In this document: piece by piece, positions 25,705-36,666 of the stretch
Layout of the letters: every line of letters begins with the position of its first letter
How positions within the stretch are numbered: position 1 is the first letter of the stretch
Assembly: GCA_024398405.1 (NCBI GenBank)
Contig: JAKSJE010000009.1
Location: forward strand, 1 to 41,642
Length of the DNA: 41,642 nucleotides
Direction: 5' to 3'
Source: Bacteroidaceae bacterium
GTDB taxonomy: Bacteria > Bacteroidota > Bacteroidia > Bacteroidales > Bacteroidaceae
The notes under the pieces: model-generated
The model's database searches: none
Told to the model about the DNA's origin: nothing
What the model saw: only the letters and a program-made list of their open reading frames with translations
Made by a program: the position numbers and the translations under genes

Positions 25705-27759
25705 TCAGCCCACCTGGCTGCCTGGCTTGACATGGCGACCGACGGTTGTCACGACAAGACTTCCGTCCGCATCGACCGCACTCAGAATCATGCCCTCACT
25801 GACAAGACCGTTCTTGAATTCCTTAGGTGCGAAGTTGGCGATGAAAAGCACCTGTTTGCCCACCAGTGTCTCCGGCTCGGTATAGTACTGTGCGATGCCG
25901 CTCACAATCGTCCGCTTCTCCAGCCCGTCATCAATCAGGAAACGCAGCAGTTTCTTCATCTTCGGCACCTTCTCGCATTCCAGGATGGTGCCGACACGTA
26001 TGTCGAGTTTCTCGAAGTCCTCATAGCCGCATGTCGGCTTGATGGGCTCCGCTTTGACACTCTCCATCTCATTCGCTTTCTTCGTGGCCTGCAACTTGTC
26101 AATCTGAGCCTGGATGACCTCGTCCTCAATCTTCTCGAAGAGAAGCGACGGTTCGCCCAGTTGCTTGCCGCAAGGAAGGAGCTCCATGCTTCCGAGTTCT
26201 TCCCACCTGAAAGCATCCATGCAAAGCATCTCACGGAGACGCTTGCTTGATGCAGGAAGAAACGGCTCGAAGGCGATGCTGAGGTTGGCAGTCAACTGGA
26301 GCGATATGAAAATCACGGTCTTGACTCTCTCAGGGTCTGTCTTGATGACTTTCCAAGGCTCTTCGTCCGCTATGTACTTGTTGCCGATGCGGGCAAGGTT
26401 CATCGCTTCTTTCTGGGCATCACGGAACTTGAACTGGTCGAGCAAAGCCTCCATCCGCTGCTTCACGTCACGGAACTCGGCTATCGTCTCGCGGTCCTTG
26501 CCCGTGAGTTCGCCACACTGCGGCACCTCACCGCCATAGTACTTCTTCGTGAGCTGAAGGGCACGGTTCACGAAGTTGCCATAGACAGCCACCAGCTCAT
26601 TGTTGTTGCGTGCCTGATAGTCCTTCCATGTGAAGTCATTGTCCTTGGTCTCTGGCGCATTGGCAGTAAGGACATAACGGAGAACGTCCTGTTTGCCAGG
26701 CATGTCAACAAGATACTCGTTGAGCCATACAGCCCAGTTCCTGGAAGTGCTTATCTTGTCACCCTCAAGGTTGAGGAACTCATTCGACGGCACGTTGTCA
26801 GGAATGATAAAGTCGCCATGGGCCTTGAGCATGGACGGGAACACGATGCAATGGAAGACAATATTGTCCTTTCCGATGAAGTGCACGAGACGCGTGTCCT
26901 TGTCCTGCCACCATTTCTGCCACGAGCCCCATCTCTCAGGTTCGTTCCCGCAGAGTTCCACTGTGTTGGATATGTATCCGATAGGTGCGTCGAACCAGAC
27001 ATACAGCACCTTTCCCTCCGCTCCTTCAACAGGGACCGGGATGCCCCAGTCAAGGTCGCGAGTGACGGCACGCGGCTTGAGCCCACCGTCCAACCAGCTC
27101 TTGCACTGGCCATAGACGTTAGGCCTCCACTCAGGATGTTCCTTCAGAATCCACTGCTCAAGCCATTCCTGATAATTGTCCAAGGGCAGATACCAGTGCT
27201 TTGTGGATTTCTTGACAAGTGGATTGCCATTGACGGCATTGTATGGGTTGATGAGTTCGTCAGGTGACAGAGTGGCGCCGCATTTCTCGCACTGGTCTCC
27301 GTATGCCTCTGCATGGCAACGAGGGCATTCGCCCTTTATGTTGCGATCCGTGAGGAACTGCTTGGTTTCCTCATCATAGAACTGCTCTGAAGTCATCTCC
27401 ACGAACTTACCTTCGTCGTAGAGTTTTCTGAAGAAGTCGGACGCGAACTGATGGTGCGTCTCAGATGTGGTCCGCGAATAGACATCGAAACTGATGCCGA
27501 AGTCCTCGAATGACTTCTTTATGATTCCGTGATATCTGTCAACGACATCCTGGACCGTACAACCTTCTTTCTTCGCACGTATGGTGACAGGTACTCCGTG
27601 TTCGTCGCTTCCGCCTACGAACAAGACTTCCTCACCTTTCAGCCTGAGATACCGGGCATAGATGTCGGCAGGGATATACACCCCTGCCATGTGTCCGATA
27701 TGCACCGGACCATTGGCGTATGGCAACGCCGAGGTAATCAATGTTCTCTTGAAATCCAT
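25705..27759 (-). CDS. metG: Methionyl-tRNA synthetase
   Basis: A 684-residue class I synthetase. The ATP-site HIGH motif is H20-I-G-H23, the zinc knuckle has C145, C148, C157 and C160, and the KMSKS loop reads KISTS. The C-terminal 100 residues form an EMAPII-like tRNA-binding/dimerisation domain ([13 protein letters not shown] ... GIAQYY ... ANFAPKE). Length is as in E. coli. It is the last gene of the lptF/G-ribBA-aminotransferase-pot train, 24 bases after potD, an unusual place for a synthetase, though gap size suggests co-transcription. Confidence 0.98.
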   Translation of the reverse strand: MDFKRTLITSALPYANGPVHIGHMAGVYIPADIYARYLRLKGEEVLFVGGSDEHGVPVTIRAKKEGCTVQDVVDRYHGIIKKSFEDFGISFDVYSRTTSETHHQFASDFFRKLYDEGKFVEMTSEQFYDEETKQFLTDRNIKGECPRCHAEAYGDQCEKCGATLSPDELINPYNAVNGNPLVKKSTKHWYLPLDNYQEWLEQWILKEHPEWRPNVYGQCKSWLDGGLKPRAVTRDLDWGIPVPVEGAEGKVLYVWFDAPIGYISNTVELCGNEPERWGSWQKWWQDKDTRLVHFIGKDNIVFHCIVFPSMLKAHGDFIIPDNVPSNEFLNLEGDKISTSRNWAVWLNEYLVDMPGKQDVLRYVLTANAPETKDNDFTWKDYQARNNNELVAVYGNFVNRALQLTKKYYGGEVPQCGELTGKDRETIAEFRDVKQRMEALLDQFKFRDAQKEAMNLARIGNKYIADEEPWKVIKTDPERVKTVIFISLQLTANLSIAFEPFLPASSKRLREMLCMDAFRWEELGSMELLPCGKQLGEPSLLFEKIEDEVIQAQIDKLQATKKANEMESVKAEPIKPTCGYEDFEKLDIRVGTILECEKVPKMKKLLRFLIDDGLEKRTIVSGIAQYYTEPETLVGKQVLFIANFAPKEFKNGLVSEGMILSAVDADGSLVVTTVGRHVKPGSQVG

Positions 27760-27783
27760 TTTCTATTATAATTTAAGCAAATG

Positions 27784-29094
27784 CTAAAACATCTGTTTAC
27801 GTCTGTGCCTCTTCTGTTTACGACGAATGCCGAAGAACAGAAGAGCCGCTGCCGCTACAATCAATATTATGTATGTGAAGCTGTTGGCATTGTCGCCTTT
27901 CACCCTCGACCACATCGACAGCAGTTTCTCCGTCCTCTCGCCTGAGTCATGCATCATGGCGCATTTGGAGATGACATCGCTTCCGAAATACTGGACAGGA
28001 CTTACACATACGCTGTCAGCACCTTCCCCGAAGAAGAATGACGCGTCCAGAGGTTCGTAACTCTCTTCGTCAATCTGGTTCTCAAGGATTTCAGACGTGC
28101 TTATCACGCTGACGTAACCTATCTCATCCATATTGCGCAGGGCTATGTCAGGACGGCAAAGGAAGTTGATGAAATAACGCGCGGCCTTGACATTCTTGGC
28201 GTATTTAGGTATCACCCAACCATCGAACCACACGTTGCTTCCTTCCTCCGGTACGAAATAGTCGAGTGTCACACCGACATCGGCAGCCTCGTCAATCGCC
28301 CACTGAGCGTCACCGCTCCATGACACATTGACCCATGCCTTTTCCTTGGTCATCTGCTCCTTGCCGAAGTCCGCCTCCCAGCCTGAGACATTATCCTTGA
28401 TGCTCTTGAGGAAGGTCTCGACCTTCTCGATTGATTCATCTGACGAGTCATACATCAGTGAGTCGAGTTCCTTCGTGCCATTGGCAAGCTCGTCCTTATA
28501 TATATACGTAAGCAACGAACTATAGACATCACGGAAAGCATCCTTCACATAGAGTTTGCCCTTGAGTTTAGGGTTTCTCAACGAGCCCCATGACGAGATT
28601 TCCTCAGCGGTGACATACTTAGGATTGTACAAGTAGCCCGTGGTTCCCCACATGTAAGCCACTGTGTAGTCATTCGCATCCTTTCCATGACCATCGACTT
28701 TGTTCAAGAGGCCTTGGATGAATGGTGAGATGTTCACAGTATAGTCCGGAGTCTTCCCGAAGTCGCGGTCAATCGGAAGAAGGAGGTCGTTGCGGAGCAT
28801 TCGTTCGATGATGTACTCCGAAGGACAGACCACATCGAAGTCCTCATGACCCTTCTCGATCTTGGAGAGCATCACCTCATTGATATCGAAGAGCTGGTAG
28901 ATAATCTCTATTTCCTCGCCGGTTTCCTCCTTGTACCATTCCTGGAAATCCTCTAACACGCCTTCACCTATATAGTCCGCCCAGTTGTATATCTTCAGCA
29001 CATGCTTGCGACTCTCATCCTCACAGGAGACAGTGACCATGCCATACAGTGACACCAATGCCGCCAGAATGAAAAACCTGATAATCTTATTCAT
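27784..29094 (-). CDS. potD: Spermidine/putrescine ABC transporter substrate-binding protein with C-terminal membrane anchor
   Basis: A 436-residue PotD-family polyamine receptor. The N-terminus is a lipoprotein signal ending VTVSC (C24). The binding domain begins VLKIYNWADYIGEGVLEDF, the family signature, and continues to about residue 395. E. coli PotD ends there (348 residues), but this one goes on to a hydrophobic helix at about 406-423 and a strongly basic tail (RRKQKRHRRKQ). The protein would therefore be tethered at both ends to the inner membrane. It overlaps potC by eight bases. Preference for putrescine or spermidine is not readable. Confidence 0.93.
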   Translation of the reverse strand: MNKIIRFFILAALVSLYGMVTVSCEDESRKHVLKIYNWADYIGEGVLEDFQEWYKEETGEEIEIIYQLFDINEVMLSKIEKGHEDFDVVCPSEYIIERMLRNDLLLPIDRDFGKTPDYTVNISPFIQGLLNKVDGHGKDANDYTVAYMWGTTGYLYNPKYVTAEEISSWGSLRNPKLKGKLYVKDAFRDVYSSLLTYIYKDELANGTKELDSLMYDSSDESIEKVETFLKSIKDNVSGWEADFGKEQMTKEKAWVNVSWSGDAQWAIDEAADVGVTLDYFVPEEGSNVWFDGWVIPKYAKNVKAARYFINFLCRPDIALRNMDEIGYVSVISTSEILENQIDEESYEPLDASFFFGEGADSVCVSPVQYFGSDVISKCAMMHDSGERTEKLLSMWSRVKGDNANSFTYIILIVAAAALLFFGIRRKQKRHRRKQMF

Positions 29095-29911
29095 TTTCTT
29101 TCTTTTTTCTTAGGTTGATAACTACAAGCAACAACAGTACGGCGAGGATGATGATCGTCATCAGAGGTCTCAGCTCAGGAGTCAGGCCTCCCTTTCTGGC
29201 ATCCGCGTATATATAAGTGGACAACGTCTCCAGACCTGCGTTGCCCTTCGTGAAGAGAGTCACCGCGAAGTCGTCGATGGAGAGCGTGAACGAGAGGATC
29301 CATCCGGAGATCATTCCTGATTTGAGTTGTGGCATCAGCACCTTTCTCAGTGCCTGCATAGGAGTGGCGCCGAGGTCGAGAGCGGCCTCGTAGATATTCG
29401 GATTCATCTGCTTGAGACGAGGCATCACGCTCAGTACCACATAAGGAGTGCAGAAACTGATATGAGCCAGTATCACCGTCATATAGCCTTGGCTGATTCC
29501 CAATGCGACGAAGAGTATGAAGAGGGAGATACCGGTGATGATATCAGGGTTCAGCATAGGAATGTCGTTGAGGAACGTCACCACTGACTTGCGTCTGCCA
29601 TGAAGGTTGTGGATGCCGATGGCGGCAATCGTTCCGAGCAATGTGGACACCGTGGCTGCCACCACCGCTATGAGCAATGTGTTCTCGATAGCCTTTATCA
29701 GCATATTGTTGACACCTCCACTCAGCAGATTAGTGTAGAGTCCCGTAGAGAATCCGGTCCAGTTGCCGAGAACCTTAGCCTCAGTGAACGAGAATATGGC
29801 GATGATGAGAATCGGAGAATACAGTATTATGAGCAATGCCCACAGATATGCCTTGGCGACCAACTTGCCGAGACTGAAGCAAGGTGTCTTTGTCTGAACA
29901 GAGTCTTTCAT
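29087..29911 (-). CDS. potC: Spermidine/putrescine ABC transporter permease PotC
   Basis: A 274-residue inner-membrane permease with six hydrophobic segments. The EAA loop, which docks on the ATPase, reads YEAALDLGATPMQALRKVLMPQL. The opening YLWALLIILYSPILIIAIFSF is typical of PotC. Overlaps: four bases with potB upstream, eight with potD downstream. Works with PotA, PotB and PotD in ATP-driven polyamine uptake. Confidence 0.95.
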   Translation of the reverse strand: MKDSVQTKTPCFSLGKLVAKAYLWALLIILYSPILIIAIFSFTEAKVLGNWTGFSTGLYTNLLSGGVNNMLIKAIENTLLIAVVAATVSTLLGTIAAIGIHNLHGRRKSVVTFLNDIPMLNPDIITGISLFILFVALGISQGYMTVILAHISFCTPYVVLSVMPRLKQMNPNIYEAALDLGATPMQALRKVLMPQLKSGMISGWILSFTLSIDDFAVTLFTKGNAGLETLSTYIYADARKGGLTPELRPLMTIIILAVLLLLVVINLRKKKENE

Positions 29912-30684
29912 ATCAGACCTCCTTTCTCTCCTTCTTCCGCGGAGCCCTCGTCAGAGTAAAGCATGGTGCATCCTATTATTATCAACATGATGAGGGCAAG
30001 GCAGGCGCCATAGTTCCACATGCCGTTGTTGATATTCTCCTGAATCGTCGTACCGAACAGCTTCACCTTGTTCAATGTGAGCAGTTCCGAGATGGCGAAT
30101 GTGGATATAGTCGGCATGAACACCATCATGATTCCACTTGTGACACCTGGCATCGAAAGTGGTATGACCACCTTTCTGAACACCTGGAGCGGATTCGCCC
30201 CGAGGTCCTCCGCCGCCTCAAGGTAGGAATGATCCATCTTCTGCATCACATTGTAGATAGGATATATCATGAACGGAAGGAAATTATATACCATACCGAA
30301 TATCAAGGCTCCTTCGTCGAGCGGTGCGCTGACAAAGTCAAACAGAGCCACCGTAGCCAAGGTGCGGATAAGCATGTTTATCCACATCGGCAGGATGAAC
30401 AACATCACCGTCACACTGCTTCGGTTGAGTTTCCTGTTGCTTAGGATGTATGCGGCAGGGTAGCCTAACAACAGACACAGGACAGTGTTGATCAATGCAA
30501 TCTCAATGGAATATGTGAATGTATTGATGGTCTCTTCCTCCTGTGCGAACTTCATGAACTGAGAGAAGGTGAAGTTGCCGAAGTCATCCTGAAAAGCATA
30601 GACGCCAATCAGAATCAAAGGCAATGCTACGAAAACGAGCAAGAATATAAAATAAGGCAAAGCCCATGTGGAACGCTTATTCAT
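29908..30684 (-). CDS. potB: Spermidine/putrescine ABC transporter permease PotB
   Basis: A 258-residue permease with six hydrophobic segments and an EAA loop ([27 protein letters not shown]). It is the partner of PotC in the channel heterodimer. The start overlaps the end of potA by eight bases, and the stop overlaps the potC start (ATGA). The tail after the last segment is short and acidic ([12 protein letters not shown]). Confidence 0.95.
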   Translation of the reverse strand: MNKRSTWALPYFIFLLVFVALPLILIGVYAFQDDFGNFTFSQFMKFAQEEETINTFTYSIEIALINTVLCLLLGYPAAYILSNRKLNRSSVTVMLFILPMWINMLIRTLATVALFDFVSAPLDEGALIFGMVYNFLPFMIYPIYNVMQKMDHSYLEAAEDLGANPLQVFRKVVIPLSMPGVTSGIMMVFMPTISTFAISELLTLNKVKLFGTTIQENINNGMWNYGACLALIMLIIIGCTMLYSDEGSAEEGEKGGLI

Positions 30685-32104
30685 CTCTCACTACCGTTAT
30701 ATCAGATGGAGCAATACTGATGCCGACTATGTCGCCCTTATCCCAGATGTCGTTAGTGTCAACGTATATCTTATAGTCATCCTTTGTGACGACCTCGAGA
30801 TGATAGTGGTCACCCTTGTAGAGTATGAACTTCACCTGGCCTCTCAGCACACCGTCCTCCTTGTTGTCAAGCAGTTCCACCTTGTCGAACGCAATCTGGA
30901 CCTTCACGGTCTCACCCACCTGAGACTGCAGTGACTGGGAATCGACCTTGAACTCGCCACCGGCGAATTCTATAGTGTCGTCACCAGTCACACGACCCTC
31001 GAAGGTATTGCACAACCTCTCCTTGCTCATAACCTGGATATCGGCAGGCTTGATGAGCATTCCGATTGTGCTGCCTATCTCGAAAGCATTGTAGTCCTGA
31101 ATCATCAGTTCGTGACCGGAGTCGGTCTCTACGAACATCTCATAGTGGACGCCCTTGAATGTGCAGGACTTCACTGTGCCGGTGAACTGAGCCACCTCGA
31201 GTTTCCTCGTGATGTAGATATCCTCGGGACGCACGACGACATCTACCGGCGTATCGTTACCGAATCCCTCATCCACGCATTCGAACTCATGACCGGCGAA
31301 GCTGACCTTGTGGTCTTCTATCATCGTTCCGTTCAGGATGTTGCTCTCTCCGATGAAATCGGCTACGAACGAGTTGCATGGTTCGTCATAGATATCCTTC
31401 GGACGTCCTATCTGCTGTATCTTTCCTTCATTAACCACCACAATGGTGTCAGATAACGTCAGGGCTTCCTCCTGATCATGAGTGACATAGATGAACGTGA
31501 TGCCGAGTTTCTGGTGCATCTCCTTAAGCTCAATCTGCATGTCCTTGCGCATCTTCAGGTCAAGTGCGGCCAACGGCTCGTCGAGAAGCAGCACTTTCGG
31601 TTGGTTCACGATGGCGCGGGCTATGGCCACTCTTTGCTGTTGTCCTCCGGACAGTGAATTCACGTCCCTGTCCTCATAATCTGTCATGGAAACCAGTTTG
31701 AGTACTCTTCGGACCTTCTTGTCAATCTCCGCTTCTGGTATCTTGTTCAGTTTGAGTCCGAACGCTATGTTGTCGTACACATCCAAGTGGGGGAACAAAG
31801 CATAGCGTTGAAACACCGTGTTCATAGGCCTCTGGTAAGGAGGCATGGCCGTTATGTCCTTACCTTCCAGCAGTATCCTGCCGCTTGTCGGTGTTAGGAA
31901 CCCGGCCAGTAGTCTCAGCAGCGTGGTCTTGCCACAGCCCGAAGGACCAAGAATTGTAATGAACTCACCCTTGCGGATGTTGATGTTCACATCATCGAGG
32001 ACGTTCACCGCACTGTGAACTATCCCTTCAATCACCCGCTTCCTGTTAGTCTCGAACGACTTACTGAGGTGCTCGATCTGAATGATGTACTCTGATTTTT
32101 CCAT
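30677..32104 (-). CDS. potA: Spermidine/putrescine ABC transporter ATPase PotA, long form
   Basis: A 475-residue ATPase, about 100 residues longer than E. coli PotA. The nucleotide domain shows Walker A GPSGCGKT at 53-60, the Q-loop near 99, signature LSGGQ 151-155, Walker B LLLDEP 172-177 and the switch histidine H209. Residues about 24-38 are a short insert absent from most PotA proteins. After residue 285 come two TOBE-like regulatory units: 308-360 and 421-472. They align with each other ([14 protein letters not shown] with [26 protein letters not shown] with [12 protein letters not shown]), so the second is a tandem duplicate. It follows the aminotransferase gene by 37 bases. Confidence 0.94.
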   Translation of the reverse strand: MEKSEYIIQIEHLSKSFETNRKRVIEGIVHSAVNVLDDVNINIRKGEFITILGPSGCGKTTLLRLLAGFLTPTSGRILLEGKDITAMPPYQRPMNTVFQRYALFPHLDVYDNIAFGLKLNKIPEAEIDKKVRRVLKLVSMTDYEDRDVNSLSGGQQQRVAIARAIVNQPKVLLLDEPLAALDLKMRKDMQIELKEMHQKLGITFIYVTHDQEEALTLSDTIVVVNEGKIQQIGRPKDIYDEPCNSFVADFIGESNILNGTMIEDHKVSFAGHEFECVDEGFGNDTPVDVVVRPEDIYITRKLEVAQFTGTVKSCTFKGVHYEMFVETDSGHELMIQDYNAFEIGSTIGMLIKPADIQVMSKERLCNTFEGRVTGDDTIEFAGGEFKVDSQSLQSQVGETVKVQIAFDKVELLDNKEDGVLRGQVKFILYKGDHYHLEVVTKDDYKIYVDTNDIWDKGDIVGISIAPSDITVVRDE

Positions 32105-32141
32105 TTTCAGTAGGTAGTGAAAAAATTAGGGGATTAGTAAA

Positions 32142-33338
32142 TTAGATTGGTTTGAGTTTCGACAGGCATTCTCTTATGCGCCTGCATGCTTCTATGATAT
32201 AGCTGTCACTTGTGGCATAACTGAGTCTGAAACACTCAGGACTGCCGAAGGCGTCTCCGCCCACACATGCCACATGCCCCACTTCCAGGAGGTACATGGC
32301 GAAGTCCGTGGAGTTGTTTATCGTATATTCCCCATCGCCGGTGCCGAAGTAGCCTGAGCACTTAGGGAACACGTAGAACGCACCCTGCGGGTCATTGACT
32401 TCCAGTCCGGGAATATCCCTGATAAGCCTCACGATGAGGTCTTTCCTTCTCTGGAACGCCTTCCTCATGTCCTCCACACACTGCTGGTCGCCCTCGTAGG
32501 CTGCCTGCGCCGCTTTCTGGCTCACACTGCACGCACCGCTCGTGAACTGCCCCTGCATCTTGTTGCAGCCCTTGACAATCCACTCGGCGGCGGCGATGAA
32601 GCCGATTCGCCAGCCGGTCATGGCATAAGCCTTGGAGACACCGTTCACGACGACCACCCGGTCCCTCAGGTCATCGAACTGGGCTATCGACTCATGATGT
32701 CCTACATAATTGATATGCTCGTATATCTCATCGGCGATGACGACGATGTCCTGATGTCTCAGCAAGACATTCCGGAGTCCTTCGAGTTCCCGACGGCTAT
32801 AGACCGAGCCGGTCGGATTGGACGGTGAGCAAAGTATCAGCACCTTGGTCCTCGGCGTGATAGCGTCCTCCAGCTGCTGAGGCGTGATCTTGAAGTCCTG
32901 TCCCATTCCTGCCTCTACGATCACAGGCTTGGCCTCTGCCAGCAGCACCATCTGAGGATAGCTGACCCAGTAAGGAGCAGGTATGATGACCTCGTCGCCG
33001 GGACCAGCAAGAGCCATCACGGCGTTGCATACCGACTGCTTGGCGCCGTTCGACACAAGAATCTGGGAAGGGGTGTACTCCAGCCCGTTCTCGGTCCTGA
33101 GCTTATTGACTATGGCCTTCTTCAGTTCCGGATAGCCCGGCACCGGACTGTATCTGCTGTAGTTCTCGTCTATTGCCTGCTTGGCCGCCGCCTTGATATG
33201 GTCGGGGGTGTTGAAGTCTGGTTCACCGACGCTCATGTTGATGACGTCAATACCCTGGGCCTGCAACTCACTGCTCTTCTGCGACATTGCCAGAGTCGCG
33301 GACGGTTGCAGGTTCATAAGTCTGTTCGATAGTTCCAT
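32142..33338 (-). CDS. Aspartate-type PLP aminotransferase
   Basis: A 398-residue class I aminotransferase (AspC/AspB Igamma-like, probably aspartate or broad aromatic/aspartate). It shows the family start SVGEPDFNTPDHI at 36-48, NPTG at 174-177, DEIYEH near 203-208, and the PLP lysine K236 in SKAYAMTGWRIGF. An in-frame ATG 19 codons upstream overlaps the ribBA stop (ATGA) but would add a low-information tail ([16 protein letters not shown]), so I prefer 33338, where homology to relatives begins. Neighbours: ribBA 53 bases upstream, potA 37 bases downstream. Confidence 0.9.
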   Translation of the reverse strand: MELSNRLMNLQPSATLAMSQKSSELQAQGIDVINMSVGEPDFNTPDHIKAAAKQAIDENYSRYSPVPGYPELKKAIVNKLRTENGLEYTPSQILVSNGAKQSVCNAVMALAGPGDEVIIPAPYWVSYPQMVLLAEAKPVIVEAGMGQDFKITPQQLEDAITPRTKVLILCSPSNPTGSVYSRRELEGLRNVLLRHQDIVVIADEIYEHINYVGHHESIAQFDDLRDRVVVVNGVSKAYAMTGWRIGFIAAAEWIVKGCNKMQGQFTSGACSVSQKAAQAAYEGDQQCVEDMRKAFQRRKDLIVRLIRDIPGLEVNDPQGAFYVFPKCSGYFGTGDGEYTINNSTDFAMYLLEVGHVACVGGDAFGSPECFRLSYATSDSYIIEACRRIRECLSKLKPI

Positions 33339-33391
33339 ATATCTTGTTCTGTTCTTTGTGTGTTCTGTCTGTTGGTTACTCGGATGTTCTC

Positions 33392-34603
33392 TCATAGGTG
33401 CAGCGTATGACCCATACGCTCCTTCTTCGTCCTGAGGTATTTCTCGTTGTATTCGTTCGGGACGATCTCAATCGGCACGTTCTCGACTATCTCAAGCCCA
33501 TAGCCTTGCAGCCCCACACGCTTGACCGGATTGTTCGTTATGAGCCTTATCTTGCTTATCCCGAGCTCACGCAGTATCTGGCTTCCTATGCCATAGTCTC
33601 TCAGGTCAGGCTTGAAGCCGAGGTGTATGTTGGCGTCCACCGTGTCGAGGCCCTCCTCCTGGAGTTTATAGGCTGCTATCTTGTTCATCAGTCCGATACC
33701 TCGTCCTTCCTGGCTGAGATAGACCACAGCGCCCTTGCCTTCCTTCTCGATGAGCCGCATGGACTTGTGTAGCTGGTCGCCACAGTCACATCGCCTCGAG
33801 CCGAATATGTCGCCTGTGGCACATGACGAATGCATCCTCACCAGCACCGGCTCATCGGGTTTCCACGTCCCCTTTATCAGCGCCACGTGCTCAAGCCCGT
33901 TCTTCTGCCTGAACGGAATGATGCGGAAATGCCCGTAGTCGGTGGGCAGGTCTGCCTCGACGCCTTTCTCCACGAGCGACTCCCGTCTGAGACGGTAGGC
34001 GATCAGGTCTTTTATCTGGATGATTTTCATGCCCGTCTCCCTTGCCTTCTCCATGAGCTGCGGCAGCCGCGCCATCGTGCCGTCCGGATTCAGTATCTCT
34101 ATCAGAGCGGCGGCGGGCTGGAGTCCGGCCAGTTTCGCCAGGTCGATTGCCGCCTCCGTGTGTCCGGCGCGACGGAGGACACCGTTGTCCTGCGCGTACA
34201 GGGGACAGATGTGACCGGGACGCCCGAAGGTCTCAGGCTTCGACTCCGGGTCGGCAAGCGCCTTGATCGTAGCCGCCCTGTCATATACGGACACGCCGGT
34301 GGTGCACCCTTCAAGCTTATCGACCGTCACAGTGAAAGGTGTGCCCAGCGCCGAGGTGTTGAAGTCCACCTGGTGTTTGAGGTTCAGCTCTGACGCTCTC
34401 GTGATCGTGATAGGGGCACAGAGCACGCCCCTGCCCTCTTTCAGCATGAAGTTGATCTTCTCTGGAGTGATGAGCTCAGCCGGAGTGATGAAGTCGCCTT
34501 CGTTCTCACGGTCCTCGTCATCAACCACAATCACCATCTTGCCCTGACGGAATTCCTCTATCGCCTCATCGACGGTGTTGAATACTATTTGTCCTTTATC
34601 CAT
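33392..34603 (-). CDS. ribBA: Bifunctional DHBP synthase / GTP cyclohydrolase II
   Basis: A 403-residue riboflavin enzyme that makes both precursors: 3,4-dihydroxy-2-butanone-4-phosphate from ribulose-5-phosphate (N-terminal RibB) and the pyrimidine from GTP (C-terminal RibA). RibB is marked by [10 protein letters not shown] at 28-37 and the RAGHTEA histidine block near 145-151. RibA carries the zinc cysteines C261, C272 and C274 in [18 protein letters not shown]. In-frame ATGs exist at 34621 and 34660; 34603 fits the family start and overlaps the upstream permease gene by eight bases. No FMN riboswitch was seen. Confidence 0.96.
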   Translation of the reverse strand: MDKGQIVFNTVDEAIEEFRQGKMVIVVDDEDRENEGDFITPAELITPEKINFMLKEGRGVLCAPITITRASELNLKHQVDFNTSALGTPFTVTVDKLEGCTTGVSVYDRAATIKALADPESKPETFGRPGHICPLYAQDNGVLRRAGHTEAAIDLAKLAGLQPAAALIEILNPDGTMARLPQLMEKARETGMKIIQIKDLIAYRLRRESLVEKGVEADLPTDYGHFRIIPFRQKNGLEHVALIKGTWKPDEPVLVRMHSSCATGDIFGSRRCDCGDQLHKSMRLIEKEGKGAVVYLSQEGRGIGLMNKIAAYKLQEEGLDTVDANIHLGFKPDLRDYGIGSQILRELGISKIRLITNNPVKRVGLQGYGLEIVENVPIEIVPNEYNEKYLRTKKERMGHTLHL

Positions 34604-36476
34604 TGTCTTTGCTTGTATCATTATCCGTGACCACCAGCCCGAGCCCGGCAATCCTGTCATAGACCTTCTTGCAGACGTGCGCTATCGTCCTGCACTCGCC
34701 GCGGGAGCGGTTGACGAATCTTGGGGAAGGGTCAAGCACCGGGAAGTCGTTCAGTGCGTACAGTATCTGACGGTCTTTGCTGTTCGACAAGACATCGACG
34801 CAATACTCAAGTCTCGCGCTGATTCTCGCCAGTTCCTCCGACTTCTTGTTCCTTATCATGTTTATCAGCACCAATACGACGAACTGGCGCTTGTGACTGC
34901 GTCTGTACTCCCTGACCTCTCTCTCAAGGATGTGCAACTGCCCGTACATGCCGTCGTAGTCAGGGTCATTGATGATTACTTCCTTCCTGCCGATATGGCG
35001 CTTTGCCGGTATGCCGAGCAGTTTCTTGAGGAACGACACGTAGGAGTCCATGTTGAAGACCACGGAGTCGTTGTTCGACTTCACCGTGAGGAAAGCCCCC
35101 AACGGTGCGAGCACCACCGTGCTTGCCCACATGCCTATCCATGCCGGTATCGAGCCCTCGCGACCAAGCTTCATGCCGCTGGTGTTGATCATGTAATAGA
35201 CGATGAACACTATCACCGCCACCACCACAGGCATCCCCAGTCCGCCCTTCCTGATTATCGCTCCCAACGGGGCCCCTACGAAGAAGAAGACCAGGCAAGA
35301 GAGCGAGACGGTGATGATTTGCCAGAACTGCACCTTGTGGCGTCTCAGCAGTTTGTCGTTCGACAACAGTTCCCCGCTGGTCCATTGCAGTTCCTGTTGC
35401 TGCAGCTGCACCTTCTGCATGGCCGCCTGGAGCGCTGCCGACTGCTGGCTGAGCGACATACGGCTGTAGGCCGAGTCCAGACGAACCATCAGTTCCGACT
35501 TTCCCGCCGGTCTCCGGAGACCACCGTCCGGAACCTCCCCTCCAGTGACATCCTCGACTGACATATGCAACCGGGGGGTGTACAAGGCTCTCATCTTGGT
35601 ACCCTCATACATCTCGCGGCTTATGCTGTCACACTCACGGTTCAGCGAGTCAATGCCGAAGGAGATCTCGCTGAGGTTCTTGGTCGAGGCGCTTCGCCTG
35701 AAGTCGTTCTCGTCCGCCATGTTCAGGTTGGTGTCGAAATCAATGAGGAAATGCTTCTCCACGAAGGTCTCGCGACGGTAAGGTATGTTGCTCGTGGCCA
35801 GAACTCCCTCCTGCATGTTCTCGAACTGCTCGCCGTTGAACATGTGGAGCAGGAGGTTCTTGTTGTCGGCGCTGGTCTCCAGGTACCCTGAGTCCGCAAG
35901 CAGGATATGCGCCCTGCTGATGCCCTGGCGCATGTCATAGATCATGAGGGTGTAGAGCATGCCGGTCTTCTTGTTCTTCTTGTGTACGTAGATGTTCAGC
36001 CCTGAGATGCCTGAGTAGAACGTGCCCTCAGGTATGTCGAGTTCCGGCGACTTCTGCCTCATGGAATAGAGAAGCTGCATGAGCCTGCGCTCGGAGCTCG
36101 GGCAGATGTTGTTCTGGAACAAGAAGGATACGCCGGTCATGATGAACATGAGGAAGACGAGAGGCCGGAACGTCCTGTAGAGGGAGATGCCGGCGGCCTT
36201 TATCGAGAGCAGCTCCAGACGCTCGCCCATGTTGCCGAACGAGATCAGCGAGGTCAGCAGTATCGCCAGGGGCAGGGCGAGGGGCACCAAGGTGCAGGCA
36301 GCGTAGAAGAAGAACTTCGCCATCGTCCACATGTCCAGACCCTTGCCCACGAGTTCGTCCACGTATTTCCACAAGAACTGCATCATGACTGCGAACATGC
36401 AGATGCAGAACGTCCCGGCAAACAGAAGAATGAAATTCTTCAGCACGAATATGTCAAGTTTCCTGAAAAAGCGCAT
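34596..36476 (-). CDS. LptF/LptG-family (YjgP/YjgQ) permease
   Basis: A 626-residue inner-membrane protein of the LPS-exporter permease family; the long form with an extended periplasmic and C-terminal part, as found in Bacteroidetes, against about 360 residues in E. coli. Three transmembrane segments at the N-terminus ([20 protein letters not shown] ...), a long periplasmic jellyroll-like region, then three more segments after about residue 370. The C-terminal part of about 150 residues is soluble and unfamiliar. In-frame ATG at 36539 exists, but [10 protein letters not shown] at 36476 is the family start. A -7 box lies only eight bases upstream (36485-36492). Whether it acts as LptF or LptG is not clear. 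Confidence 0.9.
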   Translation of the reverse strand: MRFFRKLDIFVLKNFILLFAGTFCICMFAVMMQFLWKYVDELVGKGLDMWTMAKFFFYAACTLVPLALPLAILLTSLISFGNMGERLELLSIKAAGISLYRTFRPLVFLMFIMTGVSFLFQNNICPSSERRLMQLLYSMRQKSPELDIPEGTFYSGISGLNIYVHKKNKKTGMLYTLMIYDMRQGISRAHILLADSGYLETSADNKNLLLHMFNGEQFENMQEGVLATSNIPYRRETFVEKHFLIDFDTNLNMADENDFRRSASTKNLSEISFGIDSLNRECDSISREMYEGTKMRALYTPRLHMSVEDVTGGEVPDGGLRRPAGKSELMVRLDSAYSRMSLSQQSAALQAAMQKVQLQQQELQWTSGELLSNDKLLRRHKVQFWQIITVSLSCLVFFFVGAPLGAIIRKGGLGMPVVVAVIVFIVYYMINTSGMKLGREGSIPAWIGMWASTVVLAPLGAFLTVKSNNDSVVFNMDSYVSFLKKLLGIPAKRHIGRKEVIINDPDYDGMYGQLHILEREVREYRRSHKRQFVVLVLINMIRNKKSEELARISARLEYCVDVLSNSKDRQILYALNDFPVLDPSPRFVNRSRGECRTIAHVCKKVYDRIAGLGLVVTDNDTSKDNG

Positions 36477-36484
36477 AATCGCCG

Positions 36485-36492
36485 CAAAGTTA
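36485..36492 (-). promoter_or_regulatory. -7 box for the LptF/G-family gene, almost at the start codon
   Basis: TAACTTTG on the minus strand, ending eight bases before the ATG at 36476. No TTTG at 19-20 bases further up. If used, the transcript would begin within a few bases of the start codon. Confidence 0.5.
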
Positions 36493-36626
36493 AGAAAAAG
36501 TTGCGATATACATAGTATATAACGGCAAAATAATGACATCTCACGTCCTGAAAAGGCCTACCACCCTTGAGCCAGCCCTTCCGGAACATGAATAATCGCG
36601 TTCCAGCCGCTATTTGGTCAGGAAAA

Positions 36627-36658
36627 TTTGCTTATTTGACCTTTTTTCCCTATTTTTG
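36627..36658 (+). promoter_or_regulatory. Promoter of the SpmAB-like gene
   Basis: -33 TTTG (36627-36630), 20 bases, -7 TATTTTTG (36651-36658): a full match. The box ends eight bases before the ATG at 36667, so the expected 5' leader is only a few bases or none. Confidence 0.8.
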
Positions 36659-36666
36659 CAGCCATT

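Noticed and set aside
33392..34660. FMN riboswitch before ribBA
   Set aside because: The start of ribBA overlaps the upstream coding sequence and no riboswitch-like structure is visible.
34575..35561. 328-residue open frame opposite the LptF/G-family gene
   Set aside because: Antisense shadow of a well-supported gene; composition rich in H, R and V without any family pattern. The same applies to long frames opposite ricT (38387-39382), trkA (15413-16300), trkH (13971-14777), GH92 (19458-20294) and the nucleoside phosphorylase (2944-3615).
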